Shown here one piece after another: positions 1 to 10,004 of a DNA stretch of 64,000 nt. Positions within the stretch are counted from its first letter, which is position 1. Each line of letters begins with the position of its first letter. Below the pieces are notes generated by a model, which ran no database searches, was not told where the DNA came from, and saw only the letters and a list, made by a program, of their open reading frames with translations. Source of the stretch: Hyphodiscus hymeniophilus (Eukaryota; Ascomycota; Leotiomycetes; Helotiales; Hyphodiscaceae); NCBI GenBank assembly GCA_016508695.1, contig VNKQ01000015.1:1-64000 (forward strand), in the 5' to 3' direction. Position numbers and translations under genes: made by a program.

Positions 1-21
1 CCCTAACCCTAACCCTAACCC
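1..21. repeat. Telomere repeats (CCCTAA)n
   Basis: Three full CCCTAA units plus a partial one open the window. On the C-rich strand this is the usual orientation for a left chromosome end with TTAGGG telomeres, as in most filamentous ascomycetes. Only about 21 bases are present, so the assembly probably stops just inside the telomere. Confidence 0.93.
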
Positions 22-163
22 AAAGAATAAAGGTTTTATATAAGTAAGTAGTATTTCCTTAATAGATAAAAGCTTTATACTTAACTTAAATAAAGTATCT
101 TTATATATACTTAGTAACTCGCAAAGGTTATATATCGCTTAACTACTAACTAGCTTCTCTACT
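22..163. other. AT-rich telomere-adjacent DNA
   Basis: AT-rich sequence with many TA steps and no coding potential. It separates the telomere from the tandem duplication that follows. I see no gene here. Confidence 0.6.
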
Positions 164-290
164 TACCCAACCCAACTAACTTGCCTACGGTCCACCACTA
201 GGATTCGAGGTTTGTTATACTCCCCTGCCTACCCAATCCAACTAACTTGCCCACGATCCACCACCAGGAGTCGAGGTTTGTTACAGGTAG
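164..290. repeat. 66-bp subtelomeric tandem duplication
   Basis: Copy 1 starts at 164 and copy 2 at 230, giving a period of 66. The two copies are nearly identical for about 56 bases. Several of the differences are C/T or G/A changes (for example aaccc against aatcc, and acggt against acgat). This is consistent with a short subtelomeric satellite; it could extend as a family on other chromosome ends. Confidence 0.75.
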
Positions 291-352
291 CCTCTCCCCC
301 TCGCGAAGAGGACGAGAAAAGCAGTACGTTGAACAGCGCCCCAGGCTCATAC

Positions 353-1749
353 TTATGACCTAGTCAGCCAGGGATCGTTCAACAATTCCCTTGCCGTCTT
401 TCGCTTCTCCGGTTCCCACTGTAACATCGACTTAATAAAGTCGAGAAATAGCTCTTTATTCTTCCCGTTGAGATTCTCCTCCGCAGCCTCGAGACTACTA
501 GACGGCAAAAGCGGTAAACGTTCTGGCTCATTCTCGTCTGGTTCAAGCCATTTGCCATTCCCGTCGAACCATTCCGCAGATCTTTCGCCCCGCTTAATGA
601 GCTCTAGTGGTGGTGGTCCGAGAACGGAAATCAGTTCTGTAAGATGAGCACGAGTTGTATAGCGGCCTCGTTTCGGATCTTGCCCACTAAAGAGATGTTT
701 ACCCTCGAAGATATCCCAGATCTACTGCCAAGTCAGTAAAAGAGTCTCACGAACCTATTTTTGCGTGAAAAGAGTTACTCACCATGGCGCCAACATTCCA
801 GATATCAGCGCTATAACTCCATGGGAGATGAAGCATCACTTCTGGACACCTGTAGACATCGGGGTAGGCGTCATCGTCGTTGAGTTTTGTCCCATATACC
901 GCATTTCCAAAGTCGCAAAGTACTGGCTCCCCAATAGACTTTGGCATATCTAGAGTCCGGGAAACATATATTTCTCGATCCACCGCTTTCTTGCGCGGTG
1001 AGGGTTGAGCAATCTCGGCCTCCTCAAAAGCAGCAAGAATAGAGGTATCTTCGATAAGATGAAGAATGTTATCGGATTTGATGTCTAAAACAAATCAATT
1101 CAGCAGCGATTCTACCATGAAAGCCAGGAGTAGATTAACCTGTGTGGATTAACTTCCGGTCCGTGTGAAGATAGTCTAACGCAAGTAAAAGGCGTTGGAG
1201 ATTCACTCGAAGCAGGTCTTCCGTGAGCCTATCCCGACCACTCCGTTCGAGGAGTGTCCTTATACTGTCCCAGAGTGGTTCATGTACTAGGCATGGATGT
1301 TTACATCCACGATTCACCAACTCAAATGAATTAAGAGCAGTGCGCACGTAGCGGTAGCCAAGTCTTGATTTATTTCCTTGGCTAATGTGCTTATAAATGG
1401 CAATCTCATCCGTATCCTGGCCATCATTTGTAAATATTTTGACGGCAACGTGACGATGTACTCTTTTTTGAAATTAGCCTCATCTCATATTAGGGGATAG
1501 CATCGCTGACTGTAAGTCCCGTGCAAGCCAAATCGTTGACGAATTTCCAAACCCCAGCTTTCCGATGATTTGATACCGCGAGGAAAGAACATCCCCAATC
1601 CGCGCTGGGTAATATCGCTCAATTCCGAAATTTTCCTCTTCAAACTTTTCCGATGGGTTGATAAATGGGATTTTCACATTCGAGTATTGGCGTGGTGGAG
1701 AGGGTGCCCGTCTGACGGCACTCTTGGCCCACTTTAGGAGTCCAGCCAT
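353..1749 (-). CDS. SRPK-family serine/threonine protein kinase
   Basis: Likely SR-protein-kinase-like enzyme that phosphorylates serine residues of protein substrates. I model four exons (1749-1511, 1462-1140, 1084-783, 721-353), 1233 nt or 410 aa. The frame closes exactly and the stop is at 353-355. In order it shows an N-terminal SRPK-type leader, the glycine-rich loop (GKLGFGNSSTIWLARD), VAVKIF with the ATP lysine, the catalytic loop LIHTDIKSDNIL, and CDFGNA. HTD in place of HRD is normal for SRPKs. All key residues are present, so it looks functional despite lying 350 bp from the repeats. The first intron has a weak donor (GTCAGC). SRPK-like kinases are commonly expanded in filamentous fungi; whether this one regulates splicing is not shown by the sequence. 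Confidence 0.85.
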
Positions 1750-2124
1750 GATTGGGATATGCTTGGTGATCTAACGGGATATTTCGATCTGGCTTTGACG
1801 GTTTACAGGAAGTATTCAAGGAGCTGGAGGGTGGGAATGAATCGGAGAAAGGAACGAGGTTGGGTACACATGGAACAGTTGGTCCAAGCGTACCGGGTAT
1901 ACGTTATCCTTGCGGCTGTTAACGCGCGCCGCCTGAGCGCGCCTGCAGTGTTTCATCTCACAAACGCTAGTAATATGTAATAGGAGAACGTGCGACATAG
2001 TTAGTTGGCACACTGAACGCTCATGCAAAGTACCGCGGCCAGGCGTCTATTGTTAGCCCCCTGTAGGCACCTCAGCGGTTATAGTGTCACATAACTCTTT
2101 GATGAAATCCAACACAATGACAAA
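1750..2124. other. Intergenic, nothing recognised
   Basis: Upstream region of the kinase gene. Only short random reading frames; no conserved motif seen. Confidence 0.5.
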
Positions 2125-2544
2125 TCACTGAAAAGTTGTTGTTTCCGTACTTCGTGGCCCAATTATCCTACCCGGGGGAGGCCTAGGAACTCGACACCTG
2201 CATCTGTCTCGATATCCACAGGCTACGGGTTCACGAGGCAGTCCTTGGGCTAACGAATTAATAGTTGTTAAATTGTCAGATACGCGTCGTATCTTATTAA
2301 GGGCGGGTTGGGTCTCTATGCCGACCACACAGTCCATGGCCAAAACCAACTGTGATACTTGTATCTGAATCCAGTATGATTCTTCAAATAACAACTCGTA
2401 CAAGGCGGCTTTGCTGGCCAGCCAGGATGAACTATCAGGGCGAATTGTATATAAGAACGCAAAACCGCCTTGTGAATTCTTCTCCAGCTTCGTTATATCT
2501 CCTGCAACATCAATATATTCATCAGGCGCCGTTGTTACTTGCAT
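2125..2544 (-). CDS. Hypothetical protein, doubtful
   Basis: An open frame of 139 codons on the minus strand, starting with ATG at 2544. The first about 100 residues have ordinary composition; the tail is rich in Arg and Pro and looks non-coding. I recognise no domain. It lies head to head with the small gene at 2646, so it could be a divergent partner, a truncated gene or chance. An intron may replace the odd C-terminus. Confidence 0.25.
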   Translation of the reverse strand: MQVTTAPDEYIDVAGDITKLEKNSQGGFAFLYTIRPDSSSWLASKAALYELLFEESYWIQIQVSQLVLAMDCVVGIETQPALNKIRRVSDNLTTINSLAQGLPREPVACGYRDRCRCRVPRPPPGRIIGPRSTETTTFQ

Positions 2545-2645
2545 TAAGACTTGCCAGCGTCGTTTTTGCCCTTCTGCGCTCGGACCGTACGCTCTTACTT
2601 CTGTATATCAATACTCTGATTAACCACATTATCGTCGTCATCATT

Positions 2646-3013
2646 ATGCGTTCATTCAGTACTTCAGCAAGAGCTCTTTTTAAAAGACTCGGCTTTCCGG
2701 TCGAAAGTATCCCTGGATCCCACAGATCTGCCTATGAAAAGTTTTTTGCTCCTGGTGGAGGCGCTGAACAGGTATGAGCTTTTATCCCTATATCATAAAT
2801 TGGTCTTCTGACACGGCCTTCTAGAAATTTGGGAAAATCAAATCTGCACTAGTGCGATCTCGTGGTGGAAACCCAGTCCATCAGTCTTCATATAATAAGG
2901 CGGACAAAGCTTGGGTTATTAGCGTTTTCGTTGAAGGGGAGAAAGACAAGGCGGCCTGTCACATTTACCAAGACGGAACGGGGACTAAAAAGAAGGGTGA
3001 CCGTCGAGAATAA
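2646..3013 (+). CDS. Small hypothetical protein, two exons
   Basis: Two exons (2646-2771, 2825-3013) joined by a clear intron (GTATGA donor, CTAG acceptor) give 315 nt or 104 aa with a closed frame. The N-terminus begins MRSFSTSARALFKRLGF, a basic, Ser/Arg-rich and potentially amphipathic stretch that could be a mitochondrial presequence. The C-terminal half contains a basic, Gly-rich segment and ends with a charged tail. I do not recognise the family. The clean splice sites are the main support that it is a gene. Confidence 0.5.
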
Positions 3014-3292
3014 GTAGCTGCTTTCTGTACTCTTTGCCAGTATTAGATTACAGTTCTTACTATAACATATATCTCCCAATACGCGCGTAGTTGTTATATA
3101 CGACTATACACTTAAGAGAACTGAGTATCCCGTCTACTCTTAGATATAGAAACTTGAGATTAGTAGATTAGTAATTAGGTAGGTGACTATTAGCGGATAC
3201 CCAATATTATATATTTTTGGTATTTTTACAACAATTATTTAATTTGCAACTCGTTATATAGAATAAGAAAGCCCCTGCTTAGAATGGGCGAG

Positions 3293-3770
3293 TTAAGGTT
3301 CGCCCTGATAGATTTTCCATAAATGATGAACCACGATTGCTGCGAGTCGTTCCAGCCCCGGGAATGCCAGGGCAGAACAGGTTATCCTTCGGTCCCTGTA
3401 GCCAGTTGTTGAACTGAAGCGATACGACGAACCATAGGCTTGTCTCTTCCTGTCTTCTGCCGATGAAGTCGGACTGTTGAGCCGGAACAGTGGTTGACGA
3501 CAGCCAGTCCATAAAAATGCGATCTTGTTGGCTGTCTTGACTCTCTTGTCGTGACCTGACTGTACTTGTAATAACGGTGGTGTCATTTTGAGGTGCTTGA
3601 GATAAATGGCTTCTTTAGTTAGTCGTTCTGTTTCTACCTGGTGCAAATATGCTTACAGATGATCCATCTCAAGTGCGATTTGGGTGAGTGATTTCAGCCG
3701 CTCAATTCTCGCTAGCATGTTAGTAACCTCTGCTTTGCTGAATTTCTAGGTGAGCGTACTGCTAATCTTT
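3293..3770 (-). pseudogene. Relic of a NACHT-domain NLR-like gene
   Basis: The minus strand carries a recognisable series of pieces typical of fungal NACHT/ankyrin proteins. First comes RIERLKSLTQIALEMDH near 3670-3715, then a helical linker, then DWLSS...QQSDFIGRRQEET near 3430-3510, then LFCPGIPGAG near 3350-3365. The pieces sit in different frames. Where the P-loop should read GAGKT there is GAGTT, and the following LAAIVVHHL continues in another frame. Downstream NACHT and repeat domains are absent. These proteins normally act in heterokaryon incompatibility or innate-type sensing; this copy is truncated and frameshifted, so it is a relic. Confidence 0.7.
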
Positions 3771-4576
3771 TTCAATCATTAGAAGCGGTCGATGTCAATT
3801 TTGACTGCAACGGCTCTAATTTGGAACGGTACTGATCAACAGGCCCGTTGGCAGCAGCAATGCAACTTTAATAAACGAGAACCTCTGTTGTGAAGGACTT
3901 CGTACGGTAAGGAGTATGTGCTTCGCCTTAAGCCCAGCGGTGCAGCTTTGTGCCGTCGAACAACGATGGCTGAGACTGGGCCAGAAACGACTGGCATTTA
4001 TAACATATAGGAGCTCAGGATAGGGCCTATGTCCACAGTGGGTGTCGATCTGTATATCCAAGGCCAGGCTTTGCAATTGAGCGGCGGTACGGAAGAGTCT
4101 GGTGTGCCAGGCTGTTGCTGTATAGATCGGCCCGGATTAAGTGTTTTCCCCAATCTCCCCTGGTCATTAAAGCCACGATTTATCTTTCTATTCACAGTCG
4201 AACTTTCTTGAGCCACACAACTATGGCAGAGTGCTTTTATTTCACAATACACTGTGTTCAAATGTGTAACGCAGTCACAGGTTCAAACTTCTATATATGA
4301 ACTATAGAAATTTTAACAGGCGTCAATTTTATTACCGCCTTTACTATACATAGTATATATAGGTCTATACACTTAGAATAACCGTTAAAAGCGTATTAAG
4401 TTACTAGATTAATTAAAGTAATTATAGAGATTAAATAACGTATAAAGTTTATATTATTTATATTATTTATATTATTTATACTATTTATAAGGCTAAGAGA
4501 CTCTAATTGTAGAATCGTTCTTCTATTGCTAGCTACGTAATCCAGCCCGGACATTACAGACTTTAAGTACACAGCG
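3771..4576. other. AT-rich degenerate spacer
   Basis: No gene recognised. The part after 4300 is strongly AT-rich with many TA dinucleotides, as expected for decayed or repeat-induced-point-mutated subtelomeric DNA. A short 9-bp tandem repeat lies inside it. Confidence 0.5.
4448..4490. repeat. 9-bp AT tandem repeat
   Basis: About four and a half copies of tttatatta in AT-rich DNA downstream of the flavin monooxygenase gene; the last copies carry single changes. Confidence 0.8.
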
Positions 4577-6457
4577 TTACGGATGAAACAGGTCAGTTAT
4601 CCGCCAAATGTGACTATGTAAGACGACTATTTTAGGTCGCCATAGTCCACCCCAAGCCTCTCGGAAGCGGACGCCAAGGGAGGTAAGAACGACATGAGGC
4701 AAAAACAGGAACATCGATAGAAGACGCTGAATATAGAAAGTCGGGATACTCCAGACCAGAAGCAGAATGAAACCTGGAGTAACAGCTGTTGATTTCCATA
4801 GCGGTACACGACTCAAGACGGTCTGTAGTGCGACAGGCTTGGCCCCTGGGCCGCGCTGTCGGTACCAGACGGGCCACTGCGGATAAAGCCACCATTTGAT
4901 AAGCAGGCCATCATAGAGGAAAAGAAAGCCAGATGTTGTAGCTACCCACAGCGTAAGCGGATACCACATGCTAATGCTGCCTAGTTGGGCTGGGGCAAGG
5001 TATCTTAATACCATCACAACAACAGACATCATATGAAGGTTGAAGAGAATTGTACAAGAGACTGGTAACTGTGGCTCACAGCCCACACGCCGAGCTACGC
5101 CCTCGAGAAATGCGGAGTAGTCGACCAATGTGTGAAGATTGGGACTAATGTGATAGTACTTTCTCTCGGCGATCTCGTCATGCCGTGCCAAAGTCGCATA
5201 GTTTGACGGTAAAGAGATATCGCGCCGTAGAATTTGAGCGATATAACGAGCCTGCATTTCGGCCATTGGCGGAATGCCTCCTTGGTGAGGCCTGGCATAG
5301 CCCACGAAGGATAGTGACTGGACCACGCTTTCAGGAAAAGAGTGCAGAAACCAGGCACGTGGATTAGTTTGGAGCCCCTCCAGCTTCAGCCATGGAAAAC
5401 TAAGACGGTAGCCGGTGCACAACACGACAGCGTCAAATTCGCGACGCTGGACTGTACCATCTCGCACCGCCTGGAATTCGCACATCCGCTTGCTCATAGA
5501 TATTGTTGGGCTGACCAGGACCTCGATCCTCTTGTCCTCAACCGCCTCACACATGCGCTGGTTCTTTGTGACAAACGTCGCCTGATCGTTCAGGAAGAAA
5601 GCCGGCGTCGTGCTTTCTATGCACATGCGATTCAGGGAATTGTTCAGTATGGGGAGGCTCCAGAGAATTCTGCGCCATAGACCATATAGATACACGTTCT
5701 GTGCTGCACTCATGCGGTTCGTCGTGGCTGCCTCGAGAAAGCTGTTTACAGGGAAGTCACGTGTCTTGTTCGCCCGGACTTGATCCATTTCGCTGACTTT
5801 GTTGAGGTATCGAGGACCAAAACAGTGCGGCCTTCTCAGCCAAACAGTCACGTTGGGCGATAGCTCGCCGAGCTCAGATGATATGTCCGCAGAGCTCTCT
5901 CCACCTCCAACGACCATCACACGCAATTTTTTGGCGGCAACCTCCCTCTTGAAGGCTTCATTATACTCGCTGGAGTGCAGCACGCGCCCATCAAAGCTCG
6001 TGAGCTCAACGAGGGAGTCATTTGGTACATGGTGAGCGCCCGTTGCAACGACGAGTGCGTCAACTTGGACGCGTATTGGCGTTCGCGAGCTCTCAAGACC
6101 TTGGCCTTGGAGGACTTCTACATCCCAGAGGCCGTCTTCACCAATCTGCGCACTGCTTACCTCGGAGTAGTATTGAATATGGCGCTCCAGGTTGAAGTGT
6201 TTTGCGTAGTCTTTCAGATACTGCAGATATCCCTCAGCAGAGGAATAGGCGAGCCTCTTTGGGCTAGGAAAATCCGAGAATGCCATTGCCCAGTTCGATA
6301 TGGTTAGATGAAGGTCTGGATATGCTGCTGCTCCTGCGAAGATACCTCCAAGTGTCCCAGAACGTTCGAACAAGACCACATCGTGTCCGGCGTCACATAG
6401 TTCTTTAAGAGCGGGCAGTCCACATGGACCGGCCCCGATGACAGCGACACGCTTCAT
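4577..6457 (-). CDS. Flavin-containing monooxygenase with membrane C-terminus
   Basis: Single-exon gene, 626 aa. Predicted NADPH- and FAD-dependent oxygenation of a soft nucleophile or carbonyl. The FAD motif GAGPCG is at residues 8-13. The FMO signature FDGRVLHSSEY is at 155-165, fitting FxGxxxHxxx(Y/F/W). The NADPH motif GGGESSAD is at 184-191, and a CTGY motif follows further on. The last about 150 residues hold three or four hydrophobic segments, so the enzyme is probably anchored in a membrane by an extended tail; many FMOs have at most one such helix. It is the telomere-side edge of the cluster and diverges from the O-methyltransferase gene. Likely role is oxidation of the polyketide; Baeyer-Villiger chemistry cannot be excluded. 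Confidence 0.87.
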   Translation of the reverse strand: MKRVAVIGAGPCGLPALKELCDAGHDVVLFERSGTLGGIFAGAAAYPDLHLTISNWAMAFSDFPSPKRLAYSSAEGYLQYLKDYAKHFNLERHIQYYSEVSSAQIGEDGLWDVEVLQGQGLESSRTPIRVQVDALVVATGAHHVPNDSLVELTSFDGRVLHSSEYNEAFKREVAAKKLRVMVVGGGESSADISSELGELSPNVTVWLRRPHCFGPRYLNKVSEMDQVRANKTRDFPVNSFLEAATTNRMSAAQNVYLYGLWRRILWSLPILNNSLNRMCIESTTPAFFLNDQATFVTKNQRMCEAVEDKRIEVLVSPTISMSKRMCEFQAVRDGTVQRREFDAVVLCTGYRLSFPWLKLEGLQTNPRAWFLHSFPESVVQSLSFVGYARPHQGGIPPMAEMQARYIAQILRRDISLPSNYATLARHDEIAERKYYHISPNLHTLVDYSAFLEGVARRVGCEPQLPVSCTILFNLHMMSVVVMVLRYLAPAQLGSISMWYPLTLWVATTSGFLFLYDGLLIKWWLYPQWPVWYRQRGPGAKPVALQTVLSRVPLWKSTAVTPGFILLLVWSIPTFYIQRLLSMFLFLPHVVLTSLGVRFREAWGGLWRPKIVVLHSHIWRITDLFHP

Positions 6458-7630
6458 GACGGCTACAGCTGAAGGACGAGGGAATTGGGTTGGATACCCA
6501 GCTTTAACCAGGGAAGTGAGCTGAGCATGTATTTATACTTTAGAGATAGGTGATGATGAGAGTTCTGGTCCAATCACGCTCTATACCTGCCTTATCTATT
6601 CGGCTAGTATACTTAACGCTTTATGTTTCACTTTAGTCTGGCTCTTTCGTATAGTAAGCGGTACCTTTTACTAATGCAGTTGGCTTATTGATCACCCTCG
6701 GCTAGACGAAAGAGCTCAGGAGGCACGTTTTGCCTGACCTTGTAAGAGAAGAAATGTAGTAAGTTATTAGACTAATCTAGTTGCTCAAAACAGTAAACAC
6801 TAAATATGAAACGGTCAATGGTATCAGTGGCATACTACTGAAAGATCGACGGAAATGTATTGTCGGCACCCCAGTGACCACGTCTTATGAAGAAGCAATT
6901 TTAAAAAGATACTCCGGAAAAGATACTCCTTCGTACGCCAGCATTGATTCTATGCAACGTCGATCGCATTCATTCTGCAAGTGATTCGGAACAATCTGGG
7001 CGTTAAAGCAACCTCGTATTCGTGTTGCAGGTGATTTGGAATAAGTGATTTGGAATAGATTAGGCAGTCTGGCGCTGATGAGCCTATGAAGTAGTGTACA
7101 TGCTAGAGTAACGCACATAGCTAACGAGACATATTGCCCAGTCGAGCTTAGCGCGACGATCCCCTTCCCCACACCCGCATACCCGCACTCACGGTGGAGA
7201 AGTCTCGTCACTATTACAAAAGATTAGAAAGAAATTGTAGCCAATTCAGGTTAGTTATTCTAAAAAAAACTCAAAACTGCCGTAGAGACGCGTGGTTACA
7301 CTTACAAACAATTTTAGTAAGCTAGATAAAGCAGATACTAAAGATAGAAGGTCTAATTTATCGCGGTATTAGTAAAGATTTCCAAGGAGATTAGCAAGAA
7401 GAAAATATTAATACTTTAATACTACCTATTAGAACCAAATGTTTATTCCTATGAGTTCCAAAAATGATATAGACAAAGTATGTCATAGTATAGTACTAGT
7501 TCTTACTAGCCCATTTTGCATATGAGTTTTATCCTGTACTCGTGGTGTCCTCTTTTCTTGTTTGATCGAATATTACTCCTTATTTGAGAGAATACCATTA
7601 CCCAAACAGCAGTTTTGCTTTGACTCCGTA
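6458..7630. other. Divergent spacer between FMO and O-methyltransferase genes
   Basis: Noncoding. It must contain both promoters. The part from 7210 to 7500 is AT-rich and looks degenerate. Short imperfect direct repeats of gtgatttggaa type occur near 6978-7060. No gene or clear regulatory site seen. Confidence 0.5.
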
Positions 7631-8999
7631 ATGACACAAACTAGCCCAGATGAGTACAAACTCCCTGGAGAGGCTTTAGACCTCACAGTATCAAAGTCTG
7701 CAAAATCTACAGGAACAACAACAACTATAGCCGGCTTTGATTATGCCATCACAGTATGTAGAAGGTTTTGCCGTCTACCGGAAAGATTACTATCATTTAG
7801 CAATTGACGTAAACTAGATGGCTGAGTTGGCCTGTATCAGAATGTATATGAAATGGGGTCTATTCGACATAATTCCCGAAGCCGAAAGCATCTCGTTCAA
7901 GACGTTGGCTCAAGAAGGACGTATTGATGAGAAACTAATTAGTATGCTCCCCGTCCAAGGCATTGAAACGCAACTTTCGCGTAACCCTGAAAAAATATAT
8001 TTTAACGATAATTCTATGTTAGCACGTATTGGTCGGATGCTTGTCTCTACTGGAAAGCTGCGTAGTCCAGAAAATGGCTTTGTTTCTCACACGCCATATT
8101 CTCTAGCATTCATAAAGAATGGCTCGGCGGGAATTATCTTTCGCCACTTTTTCGATATTCATCTTGCTAGCTGGGCTAGCTGGCCGGACTTTTTTGCAAA
8201 CTACGGTCCGAATGAGCCAACAGATGCGACGCACAATCCAGTAGCCTTTGCGAATGGTGTTGATGGGCAGAAAACCTACTGGGAGATCTTCGCTGATCGT
8301 GGAGGTCAGTTCATTGTCGAGTTCGCAGACAGTATGGAGAAGCTCCAGAAATCACTTCCGTCTACTGGCATCTATGATTTCACGTGGGTCGGACAATATG
8401 CGAGGGACAATGTAGAGGGGCCGCTAATAGTTGATGTGGGAGGTGGTAAAGGACATAGCCTACGTGCAATTCTCGCCGAGACGCCGGATATCCCTCCCTC
8501 GCGTTGCATATTGCAGGACCGATCAGAGGTAATTCAGGAGGTAGAGGCAGCAGCGACCGATTCGCAGACAGAAAATTTCCAAACGATGGCCATCGACTTT
8601 CACAAAGACCAGCCGGTAAAAGGTCTGTTGTAGGTTTCAAAGCCATAAAACTACTCTTGGCTAACTGTCCACTTCACACTAGGGGCTCTGATCTACTTCC
8701 TTCGCCTTGTCATTCACGACTACCACGACAACGTGTGCATTAATATCCTCAAAACCCTTGCGGATGCGCTACCCGACAACGAGCCCCGTGCAAGAATTCT
8801 GATTTGCGAGCAAATAATATCAGACAACGCCACGCCATCGCCAGTAATCACTGCGATGGATATGGCTATGGTGAATATTGGAGCAAAGGAAAGGAATGAG
8901 AGTGCGTTCGAAATTATCATCACAGCTGCCGGACTAAACTTAGTAAAGTGCCACCTACAGCCAGGCCATGATATAGGTGTAATTGAGTGCAGTAAATAG
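7631..8999 (+). CDS. SAM-dependent O-methyltransferase (Methyltransf_2 type)
   Basis: Three exons (7631-7753, 7818-8622, 8683-8999) give 1245 nt or 414 aa with a closed frame, the usual size for this family. Predicted methylation of a hydroxyl group of the cluster product. Visible features are an N-terminal winged-helix dimerisation part with FVSHTPYS, the SAM-binding DVGGGKGH at about 247-254, and, just after the second intron, GALIYFLR followed by VIHDYHD, which carries the catalytic-base histidine of the family. The start at 7631 is the first ATG in frame, but the N-terminus is short before the winged helix, so an upstream exon is possible. It is followed by the MFS gene in the same direction. 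Confidence 0.85.
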
Positions 9000-10004
9000 T
9001 AGTATTGGATTTGTTATGGATTATAGAGGTACGCTCCCATAGTTCCTACTATAAGTAGCTAGGCGCGTTTCCTTATAGGGGAGTACATTCAGCTTCGTGC
9101 TTTTTTAGATTGAATAGTAATTGATTTGAGCTTGTCACCCCAACCCATCGCAAACTTCCCACCATTATCTCCTGTCTCAAATACTGCCGCGCTAGTAGAT
9201 TTCACAGGTGGCAGCCTTGATACAAGAATGTGCAATTTAAGGCGAGTAAGGAATTGACTTCCAACATCATTGAGATAATCCTACCTAATCTTACTTTACT
9301 TGATGAATTATATGTGATAGACTTTAATACTTACTCCTTTATGTATTGCCGGTTTGTATAGAACAGGCTTGACAGAAAGAAATGTTTTGCATAAACTCGC
9401 ACCGGAGCTGGAATCATCTACGTGTAGGCACGAACTTTGCATAAGTACGTAATTATGGCGGGACAGACCTTGAACTGCCAACACTCAATACAAGCTTTTT
9501 GGCTTTCTTACCAAAACCGCGAAGGATCACTCCGTATCTATATTGGTGTATGGATTCGACACCAGTAGGGTTAGTGCAGATTATTTAATCAGATAGAAAA
9601 GTTGCTGGAGGCTAAGCGGAAGAGAGAGTACCGGGCCCAGTACGGAAGTAGACACGGATTCAATAGACAGAGAATTGAGATGGCTATTGACAGAGAGATG
9701 GGAGAAAATGAAGGAGCTGATGAAGCGCGGTGGCCGAGCAATCACGACAGCAGCTCTCCAATGGCGGTTTCTCCATACCTACCTTAAGTGACATTATATA
9801 AATCTTGCGCACTCAAGTCTGCTGTGTGGGGTAAGAGATCCTCCACGATTCGGCAACCGGGCCGAGCTCGCACCGACAGACAAAGGACTCAATTGTGTCG
9901 GGTTATCTCTATCTGCAGTATGTAAGAACAGCTTTTCTCGAGGCATTTTGTCTATCAAGTCACCATCTTCCTCCAAATTACGATCTTCATTCCCAAAAAG
10001 CATC
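9000..10004. other. Intergenic, nothing recognised
   Basis: One kilobase between the methyltransferase and transporter genes on the same strand. Only short frames without family motifs; it should hold the transporter promoter. Confidence 0.5.

Noticed and set aside
164..290. tRNA-derived SINE in the 66-bp repeat
   Set aside because: The minus strand has weak A-box- and B-box-like strings, but no T-stem pairing and no tail; not supported.
7210..7500. Decayed transposase
   Set aside because: AT-rich and repeat-like, but no frame gives recognisable transposase residues and no terminal inverted repeats were found.
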